Notes under the pieces: model-generated
What the model saw: only the letters and a program-made list of their open reading frames with translations
What the model was told of the DNA's origin: nothing
Database searches by the model: none
Made by a program: the position numbers and the translations under genes
Assembly (NCBI GenBank): GCA_015068395.1
Contig: SVKP01000093.1
Location: 1-53,210 of the forward strand
Direction: 5' to 3'
Length of the DNA stretch: 53,210 nucleotides
Source of the DNA: Oscillospiraceae bacterium
GTDB taxonomy: Bacteria; Bacillota; Clostridia; Oscillospirales; Oscillospiraceae
Shown: piece by piece, positions 22,799 to 30,560 of the stretch
Layout: each line of letters begins with the position of its first letter
How positions within the stretch are numbered: position 1 is the first letter of the stretch

Positions 22799-23794
22799 AT
22801 GAAAGACATCAGAGAGCTTATCACCCTTTGCAGGAACAAGCGCGTTTACATTCAGACGCACAATTTCCCGGACCCCGACGCCATCGGCTCGGCGTTTGGC
22901 CTGAAAATGCTGCTGGAGCACTACGGCGTGTCCTCGAAGCTCTGCTATGACGGGCGCATCGACAAGCTCAGTACCTCGCGCATGCTGGAAACGCTGGGCA
23001 TCGAGATGTTTTCCGGCGACGAGCTGGCGAGCGAGCTGTGCGACGACGACTATATCATCTGCGTCGACTCGCAGAAGTTCAGCGGGAACATGACCGATTT
23101 CACCGGGGACGAGGTCGCCGCCATCGACCATCACCCGACGTATGTGGAGGTTGCCTACCAATATGCCGACATCCGCGAGGTCGGCGCGTGCTCGACGATC
23201 ATCACGCAGTACTATATGGACCGCGAGCTCAAGCCGGACGCCGCGACGGCGACGGCGATGCTCTACGGCATCAAGATGGACACGCTGAATTTCACGCGCG
23301 GCGTGACCATGGAGGATATTGAGGCGTTTGCCTTCCTGCATCCGCTTGCCGACGGAAAGATCATGTCGCAGCTGGAAAACAACCAGCTGGAATTCCGCGA
23401 TCTGCGCGCATACGGCGCCGCGATCGAGAATATCAAGGTCTTTGGGGAGACCGGCTTCTCCCGCATCCCGTTTTCCTGCCCGAACGCGATGATCGCGATC
23501 CTCTCGGACTTCATCCTCTCGCTCGTGGAGGTGGACGTCGCCGTGATCTACTGCGCGCGCGAGGACGGCCTGAAGTTCTCCGTGCGCTCGGAGCGGGACG
23601 ATGTGGACGCCGGAGAGCTGACGCACCAGGCGCTCGACGGCCTGGGCTACGGCGGCGGACATGCGATGATGGCGGGCGGCCAGATCCCCGCCGCGAACCT
23701 CACCCAGCTTGTGGGTGACCCCGACAGCTTGATTCAGGAGCGGTTTTTGAAAATCGTTGACAGCACGAAGGCAGCCGCTTCCGAGAAAAAATAA
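22799..23794 (+). CDS. DHH-family phosphoesterase (NrnA/RecJ-like)
   Basis: A 331-residue cytoplasmic phosphoesterase. The DHH domain shows THNFPDPDAIGSAFGL (about 20-35), a central Asp in IICVDSQ (about 83-89) and the eponymous AIDHHPT (about 107-113); the C-terminal DHHA1 domain ends with GYGGGHAMMAGGQI (about 283-296). Relatives degrade nano-RNA, pAp or cyclic-dinucleotide products with Mn2+. Given the c-di-GMP enzymes in this window, hydrolysis of pGpG is possible but not shown. Length matches NrnA (313). RBS AGGAGAG precedes the ATG. The DUF975 gene follows after 25 bp. Confidence 0.9.
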   Translation: MKDIRELITLCRNKRVYIQTHNFPDPDAIGSAFGLKMLLEHYGVSSKLCYDGRIDKLSTSRMLETLGIEMFSGDELASELCDDDYIICVDSQKFSGNMTDFTGDEVAAIDHHPTYVEVAYQYADIREVGACSTIITQYYMDRELKPDAATATAMLYGIKMDTLNFTRGVTMEDIEAFAFLHPLADGKIMSQLENNQLEFRDLRAYGAAIENIKVFGETGFSRIPFSCPNAMIAILSDFILSLVEVDVAVIYCAREDGLKFSVRSERDDVDAGELTHQALDGLGYGGGHAMMAGGQIPAANLTQLVGDPDSLIQERFLKIVDSTKAAASEKK

Positions 23795-23819
23795 AGTGCA
23801 ATTGGGAGGGAAAAACGAC

Positions 23820-24590
23820 ATGTGGGACAGAGGAGCGGTCAAGGCGAGAGGCAAGCTGGCGTTTCAGGCGAATTACTGGCGCTGCGTGCTGGTCGCGCTC
23901 ATTCTCTTTGCAATCATCGGCGGCGGCGCGTCAAGCAGACGCAGCAGCAGCCATCACAACGACCACCACAGTAAAGACGACGTCCATATCGAGTCCGTCA
24001 GCGACCTGCGCGAGTATATCAAGCAGGAGACCGGGCTGAGCGACATTGCTACAAACGGCATTGCTGCCATTGTGGGCGCGGTCGTGGGCGTGGCGACGCT
24101 CGCCGCGGCGGCGGTGAAGATCCTTGTGGTCAACCCGCTGGAGGTGGGCTGCTGTCAATTCTTCCTGCGCAACAGCCGATCGCCCGCGGAGCTTCATGAA
24201 CTCGGCAGGGCATTTAAGCCGGGATGGGCGAACAACGTCGTGACGCTGTTGCTGCGCGACATCTTTGTCGCGCTTTGGACAATACTGCTTGTGGTCCCGG
24301 GCATCGTCAAGGCATACGCCTATCGCATGGCGCCTTATATTCTGGCGGAAAATCCCCAAATTGGCGGCACCGAGGCGCTCCGCCTCTCCGAGAAAATGAT
24401 GAAGGGACACAAGTGGAAGGCGTTCACCTATGACTTCTCGTTCTTTGGTTGGTTCCTGCTTAGCGCGCTCACGCTGGGCATCCTCGCCGTTTTCTACGTC
24501 AACCCTTACAAGAGCGCGTCGGACGCAGAGCTTTACTGCGCCGTCAGCGATTTGTACTACGATTCCAAAGCCCCCGCTGAAAAATTCTGA
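23820..24590 (+). CDS. DUF975 family integral membrane protein
   Basis: A 256-residue membrane protein with about five hydrophobic segments. It begins MWDRGAVKARGKLAFQANYW, the characteristic amphipathic start of DUF975 proteins, contains a His/Ser/Asp-rich loop (about 38-58) after the first helix, and has LVVPGIVKAYAYRMAPYILAE (about 160-180) and ALRLSEKMMKGHKWKAF (about 188-204), the family core. The function is unknown. The RBS GGGAGGG precedes ATG 23820. Probably in one transcript with the DHH gene 25 bp upstream; a terminator follows. Confidence 0.85.
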   Translation: MWDRGAVKARGKLAFQANYWRCVLVALILFAIIGGGASSRRSSSHHNDHHSKDDVHIESVSDLREYIKQETGLSDIATNGIAAIVGAVVGVATLAAAAVKILVVNPLEVGCCQFFLRNSRSPAELHELGRAFKPGWANNVVTLLLRDIFVALWTILLVVPGIVKAYAYRMAPYILAENPQIGGTEALRLSEKMMKGHKWKAFTYDFSFFGWFLLSALTLGILAVFYVNPYKSASDAELYCAVSDLYYDSKAPAEKF

Positions 24591-24598
24591 TCCGACTG

Positions 24599-24634
24599 AA
24601 AAGAAAAGCCTGCGATCCGCAGACTTTTCTTTTT
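24599..24634. terminator. Bidirectional terminator
   Basis: The arms 24599-24614 and 24618-24633 (AAAAGAAAAG.CTGCG against CGCAG.CTTTTCTTTT, one mismatch) form a 16-position stem with a 3-nt loop and T/A-rich outer arms. It separates the convergent DUF975 and flavodoxin-like genes. Confidence 0.8.
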
Positions 24635-24637
24635 ACA

Positions 24638-25993
24638 CTATTTCTTTTTTGCGCGCCTCGCCGCCTGCATGAGCGCCTTTTTGTAGGGAAGCAGCATCCC
24701 TTCCGTCATCTTGTTCCCCATCTTTTTCTGGAAGCTCGGATTTGCCGCCATCGCGCCGACGAGATACATCGCGAGCATCGTGGCGCGGCGCTTCTGCGGG
24801 AAGTCATACTGCCCGTGCGCCTTATAGAAGCGGTGGTCTTCCCGCATGAGCCCCTGCATCTGCCAGATGAGGTCGCGGAAGATCTTCATCCCGCCGACGC
24901 CGTAGAAGTTCGCGCTCTGGACGTAGTGGTGCGCGACGGCGTAGGCGAGGCGGTCCGCCAGCGCGTCGATCTCGCGGTCGGGATCGGTCTCGTCGCACGC
25001 GACGCCGGCGAGGAAGTTTCCGCCTGCCTCCGCCCTTGCCTCGACCACCATCTGCAAATTGTCTTCCCGGCTGTACGCGCCGCTGATGAGATAGCCGAAG
25101 GGCTTGCCCATCGTCACGCTGCGGTGCCCGTTGCAGAACTGCCGGTCGTCGTAGGTTTTGAAGAGGCTGCCCATGGAGTGGTCGCGGATCGTGAAGGCGA
25201 GCACGATCGCGTCCGCGGTCTGGATGTTGTTGCGCAGGAAATCGTCAAAGCCGTCGGTGTAGACGCATTTGCCCTCGGCGGCGCAGTGGAAGCAGCTCAG
25301 ACAGCCGCCCTTGAACGGGAATTCGCGCAGGTTGACCAGCTCGGTCCGCAGGGGCGAAACCGCGCGGAAGCGCTCAACCATCGCCCGCAGCTGCCCGTCC
25401 TCCTGCGTGAGGTCCGCCACGATGACCGCACGCCCGGTTTTGCCCTCCGTCTCCCGCGCGGGCGTAACCGGCTTCTTTCCTGCGGGCGGGAGCGGGGCGG
25501 GCGGCGTTTCGTACAGCCCGCGCTCCATGCAGTGCAGCACATAGTCAAAAAACGCCTCCGCCTGCGCGCGGCCCTTTTCGTGCAGCAGGTCCTCCATGTC
25601 GGCGGACAGGCCGTTGATGAAGCGCAGCCCAAGGTCCTGACAGTTGTCCTTGATGAAGCGGTGCGCCGTGACGTCGTAAAAGTGCTTCGAGGTCGTGATC
25701 TGCGTGGCGTACTTTCCGCGCAGCTCCACGCCGCTCGCCTTCATCAGCTCGAGGAAGCGGTGCAGCTGGCTCGGCACGAGAAAGGTGTAGACCGGATAGG
25801 CGAACAGCAGCAGCTCGGCGTCCTTCAGCGCCTCCGCGGCAGGGGAGAAGTCCCGCTCAAGGGAGCGGTACGTCCTGCCGACGTGCAGATAGGTGAAGCG
25901 GTGCTCGGGGTGCAGCTTTTCAAGGTACAGCACGGTTTGCAGCGTGATGCTGTTTTCCCCCTTGGGGCTGCCGGACAGGACCAGAATGTTCAT
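24638..25993 (-). CDS. Tandem flavodoxin-like (NADPH-dependent FMN reductase) protein
   Basis: A 451-residue protein with two flavodoxin-like halves. The first starts with MNILVLSGSPKGENSITLQT, an FMN-phosphate loop (about 6-17), and has LLLFAYPVYTFLVPSQLHRF (about 70-90). A Pro-rich linker at about 180-200 leads to the second half, beginning RAVIVADLTQEDGQL, which has lost the usual phosphate loop but retains FKGGCLSCFHCAAEGKCVYTD (four Cys, about 244-264) like iron-sulfur flavoproteins. The C-terminus (about 370-451) is helical. It probably transfers electrons to an unknown acceptor. ATG 25993 has AAGGAG 10 nt upstream. Confidence 0.82.
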   Translation of the reverse strand: MNILVLSGSPKGENSITLQTVLYLEKLHPEHRFTYLHVGRTYRSLERDFSPAAEALKDAELLLFAYPVYTFLVPSQLHRFLELMKASGVELRGKYATQITTSKHFYDVTAHRFIKDNCQDLGLRFINGLSADMEDLLHEKGRAQAEAFFDYVLHCMERGLYETPPAPLPPAGKKPVTPARETEGKTGRAVIVADLTQEDGQLRAMVERFRAVSPLRTELVNLREFPFKGGCLSCFHCAAEGKCVYTDGFDDFLRNNIQTADAIVLAFTIRDHSMGSLFKTYDDRQFCNGHRSVTMGKPFGYLISGAYSREDNLQMVVEARAEAGGNFLAGVACDETDPDREIDALADRLAYAVAHHYVQSANFYGVGGMKIFRDLIWQMQGLMREDHRFYKAHGQYDFPQKRRATMLAMYLVGAMAANPSFQKKMGNKMTEGMLLPYKKALMQAARRAKKK

Positions 25994-26232
25994 GTCGCAA
26001 AAACTCCTTTTCCCGATTTGTTTGGTCCATTCTACCACAACAGACGACCGGAGTAAACTGCCTTTCCGCCGTGAAGCACCCGAGGCAAAACCCGGTCAGC
26101 TGAAAAAAGCTGAATTCCCATCTTCCCAACCGGGCGGACTATATTATAATCTAATGTGGTTTGGCAGTTTCCTAAAACGGAAGAGTGAATTGCCGCCCGG
26201 ATACGGGGGCGGGAAAGAGGGGGAGAGAGAAC

Positions 26233-26948
26233 ATGAAGAACGCGCACAAGCTTTTACGCGTCCTGCTGGCGCTCGCCGTGATTGCCGGCCTTTTGCCGTG
26301 GACGGCGGCGCCCGCGCAGGCGGAGACGGAGCCGGAGGCCGGCTCGTTCGCCGCGCTGCAAGCCCTGCTCAACGCGGCGGGGAACGGGGGCACGGTCGTG
26401 CTTGACCGGGACTACACGGCGGGCAAGAGCGAAGCTTCGCTCTCGGTCACAGGCAGCAAGGCAATTACGCTTGATCTGAACGGCACACCGTTGACCGCGG
26501 GCTTCGGAACGCGGCCAACGCGGAAGGCGGCTCTGTGCTCGGCGTCGGAAGCGGCGCAACGCTGACGCTCAAGGACAGCGGCGCGGGCGGCACGCTCACC
26601 GGCGGTTCCTCGAATAACGGCGGCAGCGTGTACGTTGCGGCGGGCGGCGCGTTCATGATGAACAGCGGCACGCTCTCCGGCAGCAGCGCGGTATACGGCG
26701 GCGGCGTGTACGTTGCGGCGGGCGGCACGTTCACGATGAACGGCGGCACGATCTCCGGCAACGCCGCGCCCGGCTACGGCAGCGGCAAACAGGTCAGCGT
26801 CACAGCCTATTCCATCACGGCGGGCGACGCGGCGCAGACGAAGAACACCGAAATCGCCGTCACAACGGGCTATACCTACAAGGTGATGCTGGTCAGCGCG
26901 GATAAATACGTTCCGCTCTGTGAGGCGTGGAGCAAGACGGCAACATAA
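26233..26948 (+). pseudogene. Secreted repeat protein gene with a frameshift
   Basis: ATG 26233 opens a frame with a signal peptide (LLRVLLALAVIAGLLPWTAAPAQA) and ...KAITLDLNGTPLTAGFG, which then ends at 26565 after out-of-register residues. The natural continuation NAANAEGGSVLGVGSGATL is found in another frame from about 26509 and runs to a stop at 26948. A single-base deletion near 26507-26510 would explain it. The second part has Gly-rich repeats (GGSVYVAAGGAFMMNSGTLS / GGGVYVAAGGTFTMNGGTIS) of a pectate-lyase-like beta-helix surface protein. It is shorter than usual adhesins and lacks an anchor. Either a decayed gene or a sequencing error. Confidence 0.75.
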
Positions 26949-26954
26949 ACAGGC

Positions 26955-27000
26955 AAAATGACGGTTGGAGCGGTTCAAAAGCTCCGGCCGTCATTTTTTC
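26955..27000 (+). terminator. Rho-independent terminator
   Basis: AAAATGACGGTTGGAGC (26955-26971) pairs, with two G-T/mismatch positions, with GCTCCGGCCGTCATTTT (26981-26997), followed by T residues. It ends the frameshifted gene. Confidence 0.8.
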
Positions 27001-27047
27001 AAATATGGTATACGCAAAACTTCAATCGGTTTTGCGTATCTTTCCGC

Positions 27048-27076
27048 TTGCAAAGAAAAGAGGGATGTGCTAGATT
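27048..27076 (+). promoter_or_regulatory. Probable promoter for the MATE-carboxylesterase pair
   Basis: TTGCAA (27048-27053), 17-bp spacer, TAGATT (27071-27076). It lies just downstream of a hairpin formed by ATACGCAAAAC and its complement (27010-27039). Confidence 0.5.
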
Positions 27077-27113
27077 AAATAAAAAGACTATAATTAAATG
27101 GAGTGCAATTGCT

Positions 27114-28481
27114 TTGAATACAAATGATTTGACGCAGGGGAAGATCGTCAAGTCCCTGCTGCGCTTTTTCTTTCCCATCCTCTTTGGCATGCTGTTCCAG
27201 CAGCTCTACAACACGGTGGACGCCATCGTGGTGGGGCGCGTCGTGGGGCATGAGGCGCTGGCGGCGGTGGGCGGCAGCCCGGCGGTCATCATCAATCTGG
27301 TCATCGGCGTCTTTACGGGGCTTGCCTCGGGCGCGACGGTCATCATCTCGCAGTATTACGGCTCGCACGACGACGAGCTGCTAAAGCGCGCGGTGCACAC
27401 GATCCTGCTGTTTTGCACGCTCGCGGGCATAGGGCTCACGGTTCTCGGCTATCTGTCCTCGCCGTGGTCGCTGCGGCTCGTCAAGACGCCGGAGGATATC
27501 CTTGCGCTTTCGGACAGGTATCTGCGCATCTACTACCTCGGCGCGGTGCCGCTGCTGCTTTTTAACGTGGCGTCCGGCATTCTGCGCGCGGTGGGCGATT
27601 CGCGCTGGCCGCTTGTGTATCTGGGCGTCTGCTGCGCGCTGAACATCGCGCTGGACCTGCTGTTCGTGGCGGCGCTGCGCATGGGCGTCGCGGGCGTCGC
27701 ATGGGCGACGGTGCTCTCGGAGCTGGTGAGCGCGGTGCTGATTTTGCGCCATTTGTCGAGGGAGAAGGGCCCACAGCAGCTGCGGCTGCGGGAGCTGCGC
27801 ATCGACGGGCGTTCGCTGCGCCGCATCCTCTACATTGGCATTCCCGCCGCGATCCAGGGCACGATGTACTCGCTGTCCAACATCATCATTCAGGCGACGG
27901 TCAACGATTTCGGCACCACCGTCGTCGCGGCGTGGACCGCCATCGGCAAGTTTGACGGCATCTATTGGGTCACGAGCAATTCCTTCGGCGTGGCGATCTG
28001 CACCTTTGTCGGGCAGTGCTTCGGCGCGGGCAAATATGAGCGCATGAAGGAGGGCGTCAAGAAGTGGCTTGCCCTGACGATCGGCGTCTCCCTTGCGATC
28101 TCCGCGATGCTGCTGGGGCTTGGCAAGTGGGGCCTGCTGCTCTTTACCAAGGAGAGCGAGGTCATCGAGGAGGCAATGCGGATGCTGTGGTACTTCGTGC
28201 CGTTCTACGTCCTCTGGGCGTTCATTGAGATTTTGTCCAACACGCTGCGCGGCGCGGGCGACGCCGTTGCGCCGACGATCATCTGCCTGCTGGGCGTGTG
28301 CGTGCTGCGCATCGTCTGGATCCTGGCGGTGGTGCCGAGCTGGCACACGGTCCTCGGCGTGAGCCTGAGCTATCCGATCACATGGTTTGTCACGGCGGTG
28401 GTGTTCATTCTGTATTACAGCAAGAGCAACTGGCTTTCGCGCTGCATGGGCCATTCGCTGCAAACGGAGGGAAACAAATGA
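27114..28481 (+). CDS. MATE-family efflux transporter
   Basis: A 455-residue protein (if started at TTG 27114) with twelve predicted membrane helices in two homologous halves. Typical MATE blocks are FFFPILFGMLFQQLYNTVDAI (first helix), VVGRVVGHEALAAVGG and, in the second half, SFGVAICTFVGQCFGAGKYE. It should export cationic drugs or metabolites using Na+ or H+. The start is uncertain: LNTNDLTQGKIVKSLL from TTG 27114 has GGAGTG about 8-9 nt upstream and gives the usual short N-terminus, whereas the open frame extends upstream through the terminator region. Its stop overlaps the carboxylesterase ATG. Confidence 0.88.
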   Translation: MNTNDLTQGKIVKSLLRFFFPILFGMLFQQLYNTVDAIVVGRVVGHEALAAVGGSPAVIINLVIGVFTGLASGATVIISQYYGSHDDELLKRAVHTILLFCTLAGIGLTVLGYLSSPWSLRLVKTPEDILALSDRYLRIYYLGAVPLLLFNVASGILRAVGDSRWPLVYLGVCCALNIALDLLFVAALRMGVAGVAWATVLSELVSAVLILRHLSREKGPQQLRLRELRIDGRSLRRILYIGIPAAIQGTMYSLSNIIIQATVNDFGTTVVAAWTAIGKFDGIYWVTSNSFGVAICTFVGQCFGAGKYERMKEGVKKWLALTIGVSLAISAMLLGLGKWGLLLFTKESEVIEEAMRMLWYFVPFYVLWAFIEILSNTLRGAGDAVAPTIICLLGVCVLRIVWILAVVPSWHTVLGVSLSYPITWFVTAVVFILYYSKSNWLSRCMGHSLQTEGNK

Positions 28482-30286
28482 AAGGAAGAGCCGGAATGAT
28501 CGTTTTACTGCTTCTCACGGGCGTCCTTTGCGCGGTGCTGTACGCGCTCGGACGGATCACGCTGCCCGGCTGGCTGCTGGCGGCGTGCCTGCTCTGCGCG
28601 TTTGTTCTCGTGCGTCTGCGCGTGTCCGGCGGCCTTTTGCCCCGTCTGGGGCTCTGGTGCGTGCTTTTCGCGGCGCTCGCGGCGGTATTCAAGCTCTGCG
28701 GACCGCCGCTCCGGGCGGTTCCCGCCGTCGAGGGCAGGGACCCGAAGCCGACCGGGATCGTGACCGTGGCGCAGGGGCAGCTGACGGGCGTTACTACCGC
28801 GGACGGCGGAGTGGAGGTCTACACCGGCATCCCCTATGCCGCGCCGCCCGTCGGGGAGCTTCGCTGGCGCGAGCCGCAGAGCCCCGAGCCCTGGGAGGGC
28901 GTTCGGGTGTGCGACCACTTTGCGCCCATGTCGATGCAGGCGCGCAGCAGCACGATTTTTAACTCGCTCACCGAGCTGGTCGTCTACCACACCTTCCGCC
29001 CGCGCCTGATTGGGAATTCCTTGGAGCCGATGAGCGAGGATTCCCTCTACTTAAATATCTGGAAGCCGTCAGGCGGGCAGGAGAAGCTGCCCGTTCTGGT
29101 CTACATCCACGGCGGCTCACTCACAAGCGGACAGCCGTCGTGGAGCGAGTACAACGGCGAGAGCCTGGCGAGAAGGGGCGTCATCGTCGTCAACTTCGGC
29201 TATCGGCTCAACGTGTTCGGCTATCTTGCGACCGAGCAGCTTGCCGCGGAGTCGCCCAACGGGACCACGGGCAATTACGGCCTGCTGGACCAGATCGCCG
29301 CGCTGAGCTGGGTGCGGGAGAACATCGCCGCGTTTGGCGGCGACCCGGAGCAGGTGACGGTCTGCGGCGAGTCCGCGGGCGCGAGCAGCGTGAACGCGCT
29401 GTGCGTCTCTCCACTGGCAAAGGGCCTGTTCCGCCGCGCCATCGCGGAGAGCAGCGGCATTGTCGCAAAGCAGCCCTACCACACCTTCCGCGCGCCGGAG
29501 GATGCGCTGGCGATGGGCAAAAACATCCTTGCGGAGTTCGGCGCGTCGTCGATGGAGGAGCTGCGCGCCGTGCCCGCCGAAAAGCTGGTGCAGACAAAGT
29601 ACACCAACAGCGCCATGACGATCGACGGCTGGGCGATCACCGAGCAGCCGTACCTCACCTATGAGAAGGGCGAAAACAACGAGGAGGCGCTGCTCAATGG
29701 CTTCAACGTCCACGAGGCGGACCTGTTCATGCTCTTCCGCCGGGTGACGAAGGACAACTATGTCGAGGCGCTGCGCCCCGTCCTCGGCGCGCAGGCGGAG
29801 GCTGCCACGGCGCTGGTCCCCGCGCGGGGGACCGACGAGGGCTATCGCTATGTTGTCGACCGGGGTGGGGACGCGAAGGGCGGCGCGGACGAGGTCTATT
29901 CCGCCGCGTGGTTCTCCTACAGCCACCACTGCTGGACGCGCCTGCTGTCCCAGCAGGGGAAACGCGTGTGGGAATACCGCTTTACGAAGGACAACGGCAG
30001 CCTTGGCGCCAACCACGGCGGCGAGCTGCCCTACGCCTTTGGCTGTCTCGACCGCCATGCGTGGCTCTACGATGCTTCGGACCGCGCGCTGAGCGAGACC
30101 ATGCAGTCCTATTGGGCGAACTTCGTCAAGTATGGGGACCCCAACGGCGAGGGGCTGCCACAGTGGGAGACCTCGGACGGCAGCCGGGTGCTGGAGCTCG
30201 GCGCAAGCGTGCGCCAGACGGAGGACCCCGCGCTTCCGCTCTACGCGCTGCTGGACGCCTATCAGGACAGCATTATAGCAGAATAG
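28478..30286 (+). CDS. Membrane-anchored type-B carboxylesterase
   Basis: A 602-residue protein. Residues 1-75 form three hydrophobic helices; the alpha/beta-hydrolase domain begins near 90 with VTVAQGQLTGV and FTGIPYAAPPVG-like VYTGIPYAAPPVGELRW. SEDSLYLNIWKP (about 186), VYIHGGSL (oxyanion loop, about 208) and the nucleophile motif TVCGESAGASS (Ser about 300) are present, and His lies in LGANHGGELPYAFG (about 508-521). It hydrolyses carboxylic esters, probably on the outer face of the membrane. ATG 28478 overlaps the MATE stop by 4 bp, with RBS GGAGG, so exporter and esterase are co-expressed. The triple-helix anchor is unusual for this family. Confidence 0.88.
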   Translation: MKGRAGMIVLLLLTGVLCAVLYALGRITLPGWLLAACLLCAFVLVRLRVSGGLLPRLGLWCVLFAALAAVFKLCGPPLRAVPAVEGRDPKPTGIVTVAQGQLTGVTTADGGVEVYTGIPYAAPPVGELRWREPQSPEPWEGVRVCDHFAPMSMQARSSTIFNSLTELVVYHTFRPRLIGNSLEPMSEDSLYLNIWKPSGGQEKLPVLVYIHGGSLTSGQPSWSEYNGESLARRGVIVVNFGYRLNVFGYLATEQLAAESPNGTTGNYGLLDQIAALSWVRENIAAFGGDPEQVTVCGESAGASSVNALCVSPLAKGLFRRAIAESSGIVAKQPYHTFRAPEDALAMGKNILAEFGASSMEELRAVPAEKLVQTKYTNSAMTIDGWAITEQPYLTYEKGENNEEALLNGFNVHEADLFMLFRRVTKDNYVEALRPVLGAQAEAATALVPARGTDEGYRYVVDRGGDAKGGADEVYSAAWFSYSHHCWTRLLSQQGKRVWEYRFTKDNGSLGANHGGELPYAFGCLDRHAWLYDASDRALSETMQSYWANFVKYGDPNGEGLPQWETSDGSRVLELGASVRQTEDPALPLYALLDAYQDSIIAE

Positions 30287-30310
30287 ACAAAAACGGAACA
30301 AATTATTTAG

Positions 30311-30340
30311 TCAAACCATCCAATTATTTGGATGGTTTGA
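30311..30340. other. Perfect hairpin downstream of the carboxylesterase gene
   Basis: TCAAACCATCC (30311-30321) and GGATGGTTTGA (30330-30340) form an 11-bp perfect stem with an 8-nt loop. No T-run follows on the plus strand, so it is at best a weak terminator for the carboxylesterase transcript. Confidence 0.55.
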
Positions 30341-30378
30341 CGCTTGTAATTCCGGGAGAAAGGTATAGAATCGCAGTA

Positions 30379-30535
30379 ATACTAATATGCGACTAAAAGT
30401 GGCAGAGCCTTGCGAGCAGAGTTTTCGTCAGGCAAGGCGAAGGACGCAGGCGGGCTGACGCCCGCCGAGGACGACAACGCAGCATGGCGGAAATTATGCC
30501 GCAAGGAATGTCTTGTTTTAGCTGTATATTAGTAT
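30379..30535. repeat. Inverted-repeat element, copy B (~157 bp)
   Basis: Ends ATACTAATAT (30379-30388) and ATATTAGTAT (30526-30535) are inverted, and similarity extends inward to about 20 bp (CTAAAA against TTTTAG). The interior CGAGCAGAGTTTTCGTCAGG at about 30413 onward and GGACGCAGGCGGGCTG align closely with copy C at 40649-40806. It fills the gap between the carboxylesterase and the second MATE gene and contains no ORF of note. Confidence 0.65.
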
Positions 30536-30560
30536 AAACCAAGCGAAAGAAGGTTTTTTC

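Noticed and set aside
21013-22839. A 608-codon minus-strand frame opposite the SLH-GH5 gene, and a 667-codon plus-strand frame at 18799-20802 opposite the ABC exporter
   Set aside because: Same antisense artefact of high GC at third positions; no RBS, no conserved domain and full overlap with well-supported genes.
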